A DNA stretch of 64,000 bases from Flavobacterium sp. KACC 22761 (GCF_034058155.1 NZ_CP139148.1:3100001-3164000), one strand, 5' to 3'. Shown: positions 35,779-44,579, counted from the stretch's first letter. A program made the numbers and translations. The notes: generated by a model not told the origin, from the letters alone.

Positions 35779-37377
35779 ATGAGAATTATTCAAAGCGCTT
35801 GGGCATGTAATAATTCAAATTTGCTAACTACAAATTCGGGATGGTTGGCTCCTGAATATAATTTAATGTCATGGACATTAAGCTGTTTGCAACTTAAAAA
35901 GCATTACGCAGAATTAATATTACATTGCGATAGTGTTTATGCTAAATTATTAATAGATACATTACAATTACCTTATAGTAATGTTGTTTGTGATTTGGAT
36001 AATCTAAATAATTATCACTCTCAGCTTTGGGCTTTGCCAAAAATTCACTCTTACTCTAAACAAGAAAAGCCATTTCTTCATGTAGATGGAGATGTTTTTA
36101 TTTGGAAAAAATTTGATGATGATTTGGTGAAAGGCGATTTAATTGCTCAGAATATTGAAACAGCAACAGAATATTATGAAAATATAATGCGTTCATTAGA
36201 ATTTGGGTTAAATTATTTTCCGCCTGAAATTATTTCTGAACGAAGATCCAAAATGCCAATGTTGGCTTATAATGCTGGCATATTTGGAGGAAACGATATT
36301 GCTTTTTTCAAAGAATATACCTCTAAAGCTTTCAAGTTTGTTGACAGGAATTTGCCTAATCTCTCAAATATTAATGTTACAAACTTTAATATATTTTTTG
36401 AGCAATATTTATTCTATTGTCTTGTCAAAAAAAATAAAAAACAAGTTAATGTCCTTATTTCTGAACCTATTGAAGATAATCGATATCGAGGATTCGCAGA
36501 TTTTGCAAGAGTGCCATATGAAAAAGATTATTTGCATTTGCTAGGCGCTTATAAAAGAAATGAATTTGTATGCGCGCAAATGGCAGATCGTTTAAGGCAA
36601 GATTATCCTATTTATTACTACAGGATAATTGAATTGATGAAAAAAAATAAAATTCCATTATTTAAAGATTGTTATAATCATTTAGAAAAGCTCGATGAAA
36701 AATATTTGGTAAAAAGATATCATATATTAAAAAATGATTTTTTGAATAAAGAGAAGTTTCAAAATTTAGAAGTTTTTGAAAGCAGTATAGAAAAAAAAGT
36801 ATCATACTCTTATTTTGTAAATGACAAACAAATTTTAAGTCTCGATCCAGACCAACTCGAAGATCTTCAAATTTTTGTGTTTAGGCTTAATGAAATCAGG
36901 GACAATAAATTTTCAAATATTGCGAGAGATTTTTTGTATGGTAGGGATTGTAATTCAAATTATTATTATGAATACTTATTTGGTAACAGAGACAGTATAT
37001 ATGAAAAAAAAATAATAGCATCTGAAAATTTTGAGCTTCTAGAAACTAGATATAATTGGTGTCTTTTGAGAGAACAAAATAGAAAAGGGTTTGCAAATGT
37101 AAAGCTATTTAAAACAAATTTTGAATCAAAAATTATGGTAACTCCGGAATGTAATAATGAAGGATTTTCTGCCACAGCAATTGATTCATTAGATGTTTTA
37201 TTGCTTGAAATTCTTAGTGTTGAAAAAACAATTCAAGAAGTTTTAGATGAAATCAAAGAATATTTTGATGAAGAAGAATTGAAAAAATCTTCATTAGAAT
37301 TTGAAAAATTAATATTTGGACGATTAAAATCAGGTTTACATACAAAGTCAATTAAGGTAATTTTTTTAAATATCTAA
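35779..37377 (+). CDS. DUF6734-like putative glycosyltransferase with possible PqqD-like C-terminus
   Basis: The 532-aa protein has no signal peptide. Its first ~300 residues look like a GT-A glycosyltransferase: an N-terminal strand with RIIQSAWAC, PFLHVDGDVFIWKKF with the D103-G-D105 metal motif, and MPMLAYNAGIFGGND. I recall this pattern as DUF6734. From about residue 455 to 522 the sequence (FSATAIDSLDVLLLEIL, then EKTIQEVLDEIKEYFDEEEL) follows the rhythm of PqqD-like leader-binding domains (RRE) of peptide-modifying systems; this is by eye only. It precedes a Ser/Thr/Asn-rich protein with a double-glycine leader, so it may glycosylate that protein before export. Codon use is strongly AT-rich. 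Confidence 0.65.
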   Translation: MRIIQSAWACNNSNLLTTNSGWLAPEYNLMSWTLSCLQLKKHYAELILHCDSVYAKLLIDTLQLPYSNVVCDLDNLNNYHSQLWALPKIHSYSKQEKPFLHVDGDVFIWKKFDDDLVKGDLIAQNIETATEYYENIMRSLEFGLNYFPPEIISERRSKMPMLAYNAGIFGGNDIAFFKEYTSKAFKFVDRNLPNLSNINVTNFNIFFEQYLFYCLVKKNKKQVNVLISEPIEDNRYRGFADFARVPYEKDYLHLLGAYKRNEFVCAQMADRLRQDYPIYYYRIIELMKKNKIPLFKDCYNHLEKLDEKYLVKRYHILKNDFLNKEKFQNLEVFESSIEKKVSYSYFVNDKQILSLDPDQLEDLQIFVFRLNEIRDNKFSNIARDFLYGRDCNSNYYYEYLFGNRDSIYEKKIIASENFELLETRYNWCLLREQNRKGFANVKLFKTNFESKIMVTPECNNEGFSATAIDSLDVLLLEILSVEKTIQEVLDEIKEYFDEEELKKSSLEFEKLIFGRLKSGLHTKSIKVIFLNI

Positions 37378-37417
37378 ATATTAACAAGATAAATATTACT
37401 TTTTGAATTAAATTACA

Positions 37418-37425
37418 TATATTTG
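37418..37425 (+). promoter_or_regulatory. Possible -7 box of the leader-protein gene
   Basis: TATATTTG matches TAnnTTTG exactly and lies 23 bases before the ATG. The nearest TTG is only 12 nt upstream, shorter than the usual spacing, so the -33 element is uncertain. Confidence 0.45.
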
Positions 37426-37448
37426 AAATAATCTTAAATTAAAGTAAC

Positions 37449-38189
37449 ATGAGAAATATTCAAAAAATTAAGTTTTCTGATATTAACGGAATGTTAGAAA
37501 ATGATGAAATGAGAGAGATTACAGGTGGTTATGGAACATCCTATGCTTGCGGGTCTTATGCAGGTCCTTCTACGGGAGGAGGAAGTTATAATCCTGATTC
37601 TATTTTGGCAGGATTTGGTGGAGGTACAGCTATAGGCAGTACATTTGGAGGAGTACCTTATAATTCTAATACGTCAACCAGTAATAACGGTATTGCTACA
37701 GGAGGTAGCACAAATTATGGATCTAGCAGTTATACTGTAGGCTGGACATATAGTAACGGAAGAATGACAACTAATGATCCTGCTATAATTAACCGCTGGT
37801 ACGATGTTTTTACGCATATTTATGGTACAACATCTGACCCATATGCAATTACTCGTCAAATAAATGCATTTGTTAATAACGAATCGACATTGACAGGACA
37901 GCAAGAAAATACTAGGTTATATGGAACAGTACTAAATAATGTAAATGTTTCAAATAATTATAAAGGACCTAGTACTATAGCGCCAGGTTTAATGTATAAT
38001 AATGGAATATTAGAATATGATAATTCTATTTATAATAATGGAAGTACAAATGTAAGTGGTGGTGGGGGTCAAACGAGTATTTCAAATTCTTCTTCGATAT
38101 TTGATAAACCTGGTACTTGTATTTTTGATGCCAATGGAAATTTGGTTACAATACAAAACGTAGCTGCCAATCACAGTATAAAAATATAA
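37449..38189 (+). CDS. Double-glycine leader protein, predicted substrate of the C39 exporter
   Basis: The 246-aa product starts with a textbook double-glycine leader: residues 1-27 end in EMREITGG, with Gly at -1 and -2, Ile at -4, Met at -7, Glu at -8 and Leu at -12 from the cut. The C39 peptidase of the exporter encoded 3.6 kb downstream should cleave after G27. The mature part is rich in Gly, Ser, Thr, Asn and Tyr (for example GPSTGGGSYNPD and SNTSTSNNGIATGG), a low-complexity, probably flexible or surface-exposed stretch. The frame ends at one TAA, after which the same frame stays open for a further 200 codons that encode an HExxH domain. The two may be one interrupted gene. Confidence 0.75.
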   Translation: MRNIQKIKFSDINGMLENDEMREITGGYGTSYACGSYAGPSTGGGSYNPDSILAGFGGGTAIGSTFGGVPYNSNTSTSNNGIATGGSTNYGSSSYTVGWTYSNGRMTTNDPAIINRWYDVFTHIYGTTSDPYAITRQINAFVNNESTLTGQQENTRLYGTVLNNVNVSNNYKGPSTIAPGLMYNNGILEYDNSIYNNGSTNVSGGGGQTSISNSSSIFDKPGTCIFDANGNLVTIQNVAANHSIKI

Positions 38190-38201
38190 ATAGGAGACAA
38201 A

Positions 38202-38813
38202 TTGCTTGATTTTTCAGATTTAGATACTTCGCCTATTCAAGGAGTTAATAGTGCGACTATTGCGGCAAAAATCGCGACCTACTTTGCAACACAAGCTGGG
38301 ATTTCTGTAGGTTTTGTTGGTGCAAGCAAAAGTGATAGCTTGTCATCTTCTGTTTTAGCTTTTACAAAACCTGACGGAACAGTGTACATAAATACCAATG
38401 GAGGTATTAGTAAATTACTTAATAATTTTGATAATTTGATGAACGTTTTAAAGCATGAGCAATTTCATCAAATAGAATTTGCTGATAAGAAAAAAACTAA
38501 TTTTGAAACACATGTTAATGTTTATTTGAGACAATTTACGGATCCTACTTTTACCAATACTACAGCCGAATTTAAGTTAGGACAAGTAGCATCATTGTCA
38601 AATTATTTAATGAATATGGATCGTAATGATCCTAATAATGAATATGGTCGCAATACCATTATTAATAAAATAAATGAATTTAATCAATTGAATAATGGAT
38701 ATCAAATTTATAACGATAAACCATTTAGTCTTAATCCTAAAGAATTGCAATTATCAATTATGGATAATAATGGCAAAATATATGATGTTGATTATAATCC
38801 AGCTAAAAACTAA
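38202..38813 (+). CDS. HExxH metalloprotease-like protein, in frame with the upstream leader protein
   Basis: The ~200-aa segment contains a zincin motif, HEQFH at residues 85-89 counted from the TTG, with a possible third ligand in FETHVNVY (E102). This recalls the metallopeptidase toxin domains of polymorphic toxins. It is in the same frame as the upstream leader protein and separated from it by one TAA and four codons. The only initiation candidate near the start is TTG, preceded by AGGAGA, and there is no signal peptide. It could be separately translated, produced by read-through, or the remains of a single ~450-residue exported effector whose gene acquired a stop. The domain is not otherwise recognised. 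Confidence 0.6.
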   Translation: MLDFSDLDTSPIQGVNSATIAAKIATYFATQAGISVGFVGASKSDSLSSSVLAFTKPDGTVYINTNGGISKLLNNFDNLMNVLKHEQFHQIEFADKKKTNFETHVNVYLRQFTDPTFTNTTAEFKLGQVASLSNYLMNMDRNDPNNEYGRNTIINKINEFNQLNNGYQIYNDKPFSLNPKELQLSIMDNNGKIYDVDYNPAKN

Positions 38814-38816
38814 AAA

Positions 38817-39614
38817 ATGAAAGAAACGATAATCGATATTTTATTTTTTATTCTTTCTCAGAAAAAAAGTAAATATAAAATGATAATACTTTGTTTTGTT
38901 CTCTTTTTTTGCAGTTGTAATAATAAAACTGAAAAAGACAGGATGGATATTGTAATCGAAAAGCTTACAGAAAGATATCCCAAATTAAAGAAAGGAGATT
39001 CTGATTATTATAGATTGGTTAGAAGTGTTGCTTATGATAATAATAATTTTGAAATTCAATTACGTACGGAGCCTGATTCGATAGCAGACAGACAAAGCAT
39101 ACTAGTGTTTGTAAACTCTAAAAGAGAATATTGCGCAATTCCTTTTTTTTCTAATACCTACACAGATTATTGGGAGTTTCCAAATGAAGAATCTTTAAAA
39201 AATCTAAAGAAAGTGAAGGGTACTTTTAGTAAGGAATTGCGAAATGCATTATTGTTTTTAAAACATGATAAAAAAGTTGAGCTTTTTGATGTTGCAGAGG
39301 AAATGAGGCACTCTTTATTGTATTGTTCAGATCTTATGGAAAAAGATAGTTTAATAATGAAAGAACCTATAGCTCATTTTGGTAAATATTTGGAAGGTAA
39401 TGAACAAGAAGAGAATGTGAGAGAAAGATTAAGAAAAAATTATATAGATATTATGAGAAACAAACGTACATATCTTCTTTATCAAAAAAACGCTGTTGTT
39501 GCATATTTAGATCCAAAAAATTTAAGGATCTACCAGTTTATTTACAACAAGGATAGTACATTTTCAATCAAATCTTATAGGCAAGATCAGAAACTAAATA
39601 TGACTTATTTGTGA
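38817..39614 (+). CDS. Probable lipoprotein, candidate immunity or accessory protein
   Basis: The 265-aa product begins three bases after the stop of the metalloprotease-like frame. It has a hydrophobic stretch followed by a lipobox-like cysteine (MIILCFVLFFCSCNNK). An ATG 21 codons into the frame (38880) gives a more normal signal length; with the first ATG the signal is preceded by MKETIIDILFFILSQ, so the true start is uncertain. The rest is charged and helical, without a recognised domain. A lipoprotein encoded directly after a putative exported toxin is often its immunity protein, which I suggest here from position only. Confidence 0.6.
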   Translation: MKETIIDILFFILSQKKSKYKMIILCFVLFFCSCNNKTEKDRMDIVIEKLTERYPKLKKGDSDYYRLVRSVAYDNNNFEIQLRTEPDSIADRQSILVFVNSKREYCAIPFFSNTYTDYWEFPNEESLKNLKKVKGTFSKELRNALLFLKHDKKVELFDVAEEMRHSLLYCSDLMEKDSLIMKEPIAHFGKYLEGNEQEENVRERLRKNYIDIMRNKRTYLLYQKNAVVAYLDPKNLRIYQFIYNKDSTFSIKSYRQDQKLNMTYL

Positions 39615-39976
39615 TGGTAAAGATCAAATTATGAAAAAATATAGATCTAATTTACTTTGTCTGCTGTTTCTTTTTGTAATCCCCGCTCCCGCACGAATCC
39701 TGTCGTGTGGCCGTGTGTAGGTAATACATATATGAAAATTAATAAAAATAAAAATGGCAAGAACTTTAATGATTTTAAGAGTGAGAGCAGAACGTACCAC
39801 ATGAAAGGATTCGTGTGGGAGCAAGGGTTTATAATCGACTTTTTACATTTATAAGTCTTCAAATAGTTATCTTGATTCTGCAGGAGCGTGACAATAATCT
39901 CATTTTGATTTCCAAAAACATATAAATACAAGATTTAATTTTTCTAAAATTTTAAACTATTTGAATAGTAAAAATT
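39615..39976. other. Intergenic region with an inverted-repeat element
   Basis: This 362-bp stretch contains the 39685-39822 inverted repeat and otherwise AT-rich DNA. The short open frames on both strands here are judged to be chance frames across the repeat. Confidence 0.6.
39685..39822. repeat. 138-bp element with 17-bp terminal inverted repeats (MITE-like)
   Basis: The outer arms are GCTCCCGCACGAATCCT at 39685-39701 and its reverse complement with one mismatch at 39806-39822. A smaller hairpin CACGA-TCGTG lies next to the left arm. It is far richer in G+C at the ends than its AT-rich surroundings and encodes nothing, so it resembles a small non-autonomous element or a dispersed palindrome. 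Confidence 0.55.
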
Positions 39977-40210
39977 ATGGTAGTACTATTTAATGCTAGC
40001 TACATTGAAGTAATAAATATAAAGAACCTTTTAAGTAGCTTTAATATTGAAAGTTACATTGAAAATGAATATATGGCGACGATAAAACCTTCATTATTAA
40101 GCGCTGGTGGTTTTAATTCAGTTTTTTTGCAGGTAAACGAAAAAGATTTTGAAAATGCACAAAAAATACTGGAAGATTATAAAAATGGAAAGTTTAGTTT
40201 GGACTCCTGA
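39977..40210 (+). CDS. DUF2007-like small protein
   Basis: The 77-aa cytosolic protein has the alternating pattern of the DUF2007 family (VVLFNASYIEVINIKNLLSS, NIESYIENEYM, VFLQVNEKDFENAQKILEDY), a small ferredoxin-like fold thought to take part in signalling or proteolysis control. The function is not known. It lies inside the island between the candidate immunity gene and the TPR gene, and may be a passenger. Confidence 0.7.
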   Translation: MVVLFNASYIEVINIKNLLSSFNIESYIENEYMATIKPSLLSAGGFNSVFLQVNEKDFENAQKILEDYKNGKFSLDS

Positions 40211-40391
40211 TTTTAACCCTTTCTGAAGAAAATGAATTTTAATTTGCTTATTATAAAGGGTAGAGAATAAGAAATATAAGTTTTTTGAATTATTGAAAAC
40301 AAATATTAATTCAGATTATAAAAGGTTAGAGCGAAAATAGGAGAAGTTCCATGAATTAAAAAAACTTATAATTAAAACATCAATATCTAAA

Positions 40392-41066
40392 ATGAAATTT
40401 ATAATAGTAATTCTCGTTTTTTCGCAAGTTTGTATCTCACAAACTAAAGAGATTGATGAATTGATGATTAGTGGTGAAAAAGCATTTTCTGAAAGTAATT
40501 TTTCACAAGCGAAGGAAATTTACACAAAAGTGACAAATGTAATCCCGAATGATAAAAATGGCTGGTATAATCTAGGTGCATCTGAATTAGAACTTGGAGA
40601 AAATGAAAATGCATGCGAGCACTTTTATCAGGCTTTTTTATTAAATGATGGCGAAGCATTGCTCTTAATTAAAAAGCATTGCCCAAATTTTAGAAACGGC
40701 ACAATAATGTCAATCGATGATGTTCAAGAAAAACCTAAGTTCATTTATAAGGAAAAAGAATACCCACTATTTGATAAAAACGGTATAAATCCAAAATTCA
40801 CTGAAATTTTAGTTAGGAGATTTAAAAACTCTCGATTGTTGTATGACAATTACAGAGGGCGTCTATATGTCAAGTTTGAAATAACTGCAAATGATTCAAT
40901 AGATTTGAAAATATTTGGTATTCAGGGAGATGAGAAAAAAGTACAAGCTATAAAGGATGAAGTTAAATTTATTTTTAATGACATGGTGAAGTATGTTTCA
41001 GCTAAAAATAAAGGAGTAAATGTTGAATTATGGGAAAAATGGGCATTGCCTATAACTTCAAAATAA
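40392..41066 (+). CDS. Secreted TPR protein, upstream partner of the exporter genes
   Basis: The 224-aa product has a short signal peptide (MKFIIVILVFSQVCISQ) and tetratricopeptide repeats in residues ~20-100 (SGEKAFSESNFSQAKEIY, WYNLGASELELGENENA). The C-terminal ~110 residues (RGRLYVKFEITANDSID...) resemble the small alpha/beta domain of TonB C-terminal-like proteins. It ends nine bases before the start of the ABC exporter, so it is probably in the same transcript. A structural or chaperone role for the exported protein in the periplasm is possible; nothing in the sequence settles it. Confidence 0.7.
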   Translation: MKFIIVILVFSQVCISQTKEIDELMISGEKAFSESNFSQAKEIYTKVTNVIPNDKNGWYNLGASELELGENENACEHFYQAFLLNDGEALLLIKKHCPNFRNGTIMSIDDVQEKPKFIYKEKEYPLFDKNGINPKFTEILVRRFKNSRLLYDNYRGRLYVKFEITANDSIDLKIFGIQGDEKKVQAIKDEVKFIFNDMVKYVSAKNKGVNVELWEKWALPITSK

Positions 41067-41074
41067 AAAATTAA

Positions 41075-43261
41075 ATGTTCAATTTTCCCCACGAGCATCA
41101 GCTCGATGCAAAAGATTGTGGTCCTACTTGTATAAAAATAATTGCTAAATATTACGGCAGGTTTTATAGCCTGCCTTTTTTACGCGATTTATGTGGTATT
41201 ACGCGTGAAGGTGTCAGCTTTTTAGATCTCAGTGATGCCTGTGAAAAAATCAGTTTACGCACTAAAAGTATTAAGATAGATTTTGATACTTTAAAGGTAA
41301 TTCCCTTGCCTTGTATTGTACATTGGCAGGATAATCATTTTATTGTCGTTTATAAAATAAATCACAAACAAGTTTTTGTTTCTGATCCTGCAAAGGGTCT
41401 TTTAAAATATTCATTTGAAGATTTCCAGAAAGGTTGGTTAAAAGAATCTAAAACTGGAGCCGTTTTGGCTATTGAGCCTATGGCTGATTTTAAACAGCGA
41501 TCTATAAATGACAAAATAGAAAGACGTAAAACGCTCGAAAATTTCTTAGGTTATTTTACTCCATACAAAAAGAGTTTTATAAACCTATTTGTGGTAATGT
41601 TGATCGTAACAGTATTACAGGCATTTTTGCCGTTTATTTCAAAATCAGTAATCGATGTTGGTATTCAGACTAATGATTTAGATTTTATTGATCTGGTTTT
41701 AATTGCGAACATAACAATCATAGTGAGTATTTTATTAAGCAATATGATTCGAGATTGGATTTTGCTGCATTTGACTTCGAGAATTAACATTTCATTAATT
41801 TCTGATTATCTGATTAAATTAATGAGGTTGCCCATTACTTTTTTTGAAAACAAGCTTATTGGGGATATTTTGCAACGTGCGCAGGATCATGAGCGTATTC
41901 GGGATTTCATCATGAACAATTCGCTCAATTTTGTCTTCTCAATTTTGACCTTTTTCATTTTCGGAATTATTCTCTGTATTTACAGTCCAATTTTATGTTT
42001 GATTTATGTTGTTGGAAGTGTTTTGTTTATGGGTTGGGTTTTGTTTTTTCTTCGATTTAGAAAAAAACTGGATTGGGAATATTTTGATGTTCATACTAAA
42101 AATCAAAGTTATTGGGTAGAAACTATCGGAAGCATTCAGGATATCAAAATCAATAATTACGAAAAACAAAAAAGATGGAAGTGGGAAGCGCTTCAAGTTC
42201 AGTTATTCAAAATTGATCAAAAAATACTTCGAATTACAAATGCTCAAAATCTCGGCGCTCAGTTTATCAATCAATTAACCAATTTAGTGATTACATTTTA
42301 TTGTGCCAAAGCAGTAATAAAAGGCGATATTACTTTTGGAGTAATGATATCGACTCAGTTTATAATAGGAATGCTGAATGGTCCAATTATGCAGTTTATT
42401 TCATTTATTCAATCGGCTCAATACGCTAAAATAAGTTTTTTGAGATTGAATGAAATACATGAGCTTGAAAATGAAGAAGAAAACGACATCAACAACAATA
42501 TAAAACTGCCGGAAGATAAAAGTTTGTTTTTGCGAAATGTCAGTTTTCAATATAGTCGAAATGGCGACTATATTTTGAGTAATATTTCTGTAATGATTCC
42601 AGAAGGAAAAGTAACAGCAATTGTCGGCGACAGCGGAAGTGGCAAAACAACGTTGCTAAAGCTTATTTTAAGATTATACAATCCTACTCACGGTGAATTG
42701 TCAATGGGAAATTTGAATATTAAGAATATCAATTTAAAACAATGGCGAGAGAGTTGTGGAGCAGTTATGCAGGATGGCAAAATTTTTAGTGATACAATTC
42801 AGAATAATATTGTTTTGGATGATGAAAATATAGATTTTGAGAGGCTGAAAAAAGCTGTCACAGCTGCAAATATTGCTTCTGAAATTGAATCGATGCCAAA
42901 AGGCTATCAAACCATGATGGGGGAGAGCGGAAGAGGTTTGAGCGGTGGACAAAAACAACGTGTTTTAATTGCAAGAGCTTTGTATAAAGATCCGGACTAT
43001 TTGTTTTTTGACGAAGCAACCAATTCTTTAGATGTTATAAATGAACAAAAAATTGTTATGGCATTGGAAGAAATATTTAAAAATAAAACGGTAATTGTTG
43101 TAGCTCATAGATTAAGCACTATTCGAAAAGCAGATCAGATAATAGTTTTGAAAAATGGCTACATAACTGAGATAGGCAATCATGATATGTTGATGTCCAG
43201 AGAGAGCGGGCATTATTATCAATTGGTTAAAACACAAATAGGAGATACTATAAATGGCTAA
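41075..43261 (+). CDS. Bacteriocin-type ABC exporter with N-terminal C39 peptidase (PCAT)
   Basis: This 728-aa inner-membrane protein cuts double-glycine leaders and exports the cargo. The C39 domain (residues 1-130) has the expected triad: C15 in DAKDCGPTC, H88 in HWQDNHFIVV and D104 in VSDPAKG. A six-helix membrane domain follows, then the ATPase with Walker A GDSGSGKTTLL (about 518-528), signature LSGGQKQR, Walker B YLFFDEAT and the H-loop VVAHRLS. The coding end overlaps the HlyD-type gene by eight bases. The upstream protein with a perfect double-glycine leader is the natural substrate. The call is firm; the link to that particular substrate is inferred. Confidence 0.95.
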   Translation: MFNFPHEHQLDAKDCGPTCIKIIAKYYGRFYSLPFLRDLCGITREGVSFLDLSDACEKISLRTKSIKIDFDTLKVIPLPCIVHWQDNHFIVVYKINHKQVFVSDPAKGLLKYSFEDFQKGWLKESKTGAVLAIEPMADFKQRSINDKIERRKTLENFLGYFTPYKKSFINLFVVMLIVTVLQAFLPFISKSVIDVGIQTNDLDFIDLVLIANITIIVSILLSNMIRDWILLHLTSRINISLISDYLIKLMRLPITFFENKLIGDILQRAQDHERIRDFIMNNSLNFVFSILTFFIFGIILCIYSPILCLIYVVGSVLFMGWVLFFLRFRKKLDWEYFDVHTKNQSYWVETIGSIQDIKINNYEKQKRWKWEALQVQLFKIDQKILRITNAQNLGAQFINQLTNLVITFYCAKAVIKGDITFGVMISTQFIIGMLNGPIMQFISFIQSAQYAKISFLRLNEIHELENEEENDINNNIKLPEDKSLFLRNVSFQYSRNGDYILSNISVMIPEGKVTAIVGDSGSGKTTLLKLILRLYNPTHGELSMGNLNIKNINLKQWRESCGAVMQDGKIFSDTIQNNIVLDDENIDFERLKKAVTAANIASEIESMPKGYQTMMGESGRGLSGGQKQRVLIARALYKDPDYLFFDEATNSLDVINEQKIVMALEEIFKNKTVIVVAHRLSTIRKADQIIVLKNGYITEIGNHDMLMSRESGHYYQLVKTQIGDTING

Positions 43262-44579
43262 AAAAGGATTTCATAAAACACTTAATGAAAATAGAACAGA
43301 AGAAGTTGCGTCAATAATTGAAAGGATGCCGACAAAATTCGGATTTACAATTAGTGGTGTCGCATTAGGTTTAGTCTTGCTTCTGCTTTTATTTGGATGG
43401 CTTATAAAATATCCATCGATCTTGGCCGGTCAGATTGTTATAAATACGCGTCAGGCACCAGTCAGGCTAATAGCGTCAACTTCAGGAAATATTATTTTGT
43501 TGGTAAATAAATCAGAAGCGAAAGTTAAAAGAGATGAATATCTGGCTTACATTAAAAACGAAGCTAATTTGGAAGATGTTAAATTATTAGATCGCATGCT
43601 TGTTAAAACAAATATTCATGGGCTTAATTATAAAGAAAATCGTCACTCGTTTCCTGAAAATCTAGTATTAGGAGAAATAAATAATAAATATTTTAATTTT
43701 TTAAATTCGTTATATCAATATTTAGATTATTCAGTACAACAGCCTTATGAATTTCAAAAGCAAATAAATCAGAAGTTATTAGAGTTGCAAGTAACTAAAT
43801 TTTCTCAACTGAAAAATGATGCTGAAAATCAAAAAATGAAGTACTTAATAGCTCAAAGTTTATTTAAAAAAGATTCAACACTATTTGCAAAAGATGTAAC
43901 TTCCAAATCCGATATTGAGCATTCTCTTATTGCTAAAGCGAATAGTGAATTAGATTATTATGCTATTGACAAAGAAATTAATAATACGGCTTATCAGATA
44001 AATGAAGCTCAAAATAAAGCAGAAGTTATTGCAATTGAAAAAGCAGTTAAGGAAAGAGAACTCGTAGTTAATTTGTTTAACAGCTACTATGAGTTGGCTG
44101 ATGCAGTGAAAAAATGGGAACGAACTTATGTTTTTGTTTCTCCTATTGAAGGTAAAATTGATTTTCTCAATTTCACGAAAACCAATGATTACATTCAGTC
44201 GGGTCAGGAATTATTTAAAATTGTACCCGATAACAATCAATTGATTGGACAGGTCAATTTACCAGAAAATGGATCTGGTAAAGTAAAAGTTGGCCAAAGT
44301 GTTATTATTAAGCTTAATAATTATCCATATAATGAATATGGTTCTGTAAAAGGAAAAGTAAAAAGAATATCATTGGCAACAAATCAGCAAATGATGTCTG
44401 ATAATCAAAATAAAATCAACTCTTATCTTATTGATGTTACTTTGCCTTTTGGATTAAAAACCAATTATGGAGTTGAATTAAATTTTCATGCTGAAGCAAA
44501 AGGAACTGCAGAAATTATCACAGAGGATCGAAGGCTAATTGAACGTTTCTTCGATAATTTGAGATATAAACTAAAATGA
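43254..44579 (+). CDS. HlyD-family membrane fusion protein of the C39 exporter
   Basis: The 441-aa protein has one N-terminal membrane helix (SGVALGLVLLLLLFGWLI) and then the periplasmic HlyD layout: a lipoyl-like half (IASTSGNIILLVNKSEAKVKRDEYLA), a long coiled coil around residues 150-280, the second lipoyl half (VFVSPIEGKIDFLNFTKTND) and a beta-barrel C-terminus. It bridges the ABC exporter to an outer-membrane channel. Its start lies within the last codons of the exporter gene, so the two are translated together. No TolC-like gene is present in the window, so the channel must come from elsewhere in the genome. Confidence 0.9.
   Translation: MAKKGFHKTLNENRTEEVASIIERMPTKFGFTISGVALGLVLLLLLFGWLIKYPSILAGQIVINTRQAPVRLIASTSGNIILLVNKSEAKVKRDEYLAYIKNEANLEDVKLLDRMLVKTNIHGLNYKENRHSFPENLVLGEINNKYFNFLNSLYQYLDYSVQQPYEFQKQINQKLLELQVTKFSQLKNDAENQKMKYLIAQSLFKKDSTLFAKDVTSKSDIEHSLIAKANSELDYYAIDKEINNTAYQINEAQNKAEVIAIEKAVKERELVVNLFNSYYELADAVKKWERTYVFVSPIEGKIDFLNFTKTNDYIQSGQELFKIVPDNNQLIGQVNLPENGSGKVKVGQSVIIKLNNYPYNEYGSVKGKVKRISLATNQQMMSDNQNKINSYLIDVTLPFGLKTNYGVELNFHAEAKGTAEIITEDRRLIERFFDNLRYKLK

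Noticed and set aside
39624-39931. Three short open frames between the lipoprotein and DUF2007 genes.
   Set aside because: They run through the inverted-repeat element on both strands and have no family pattern or signal sequence that would support a gene.
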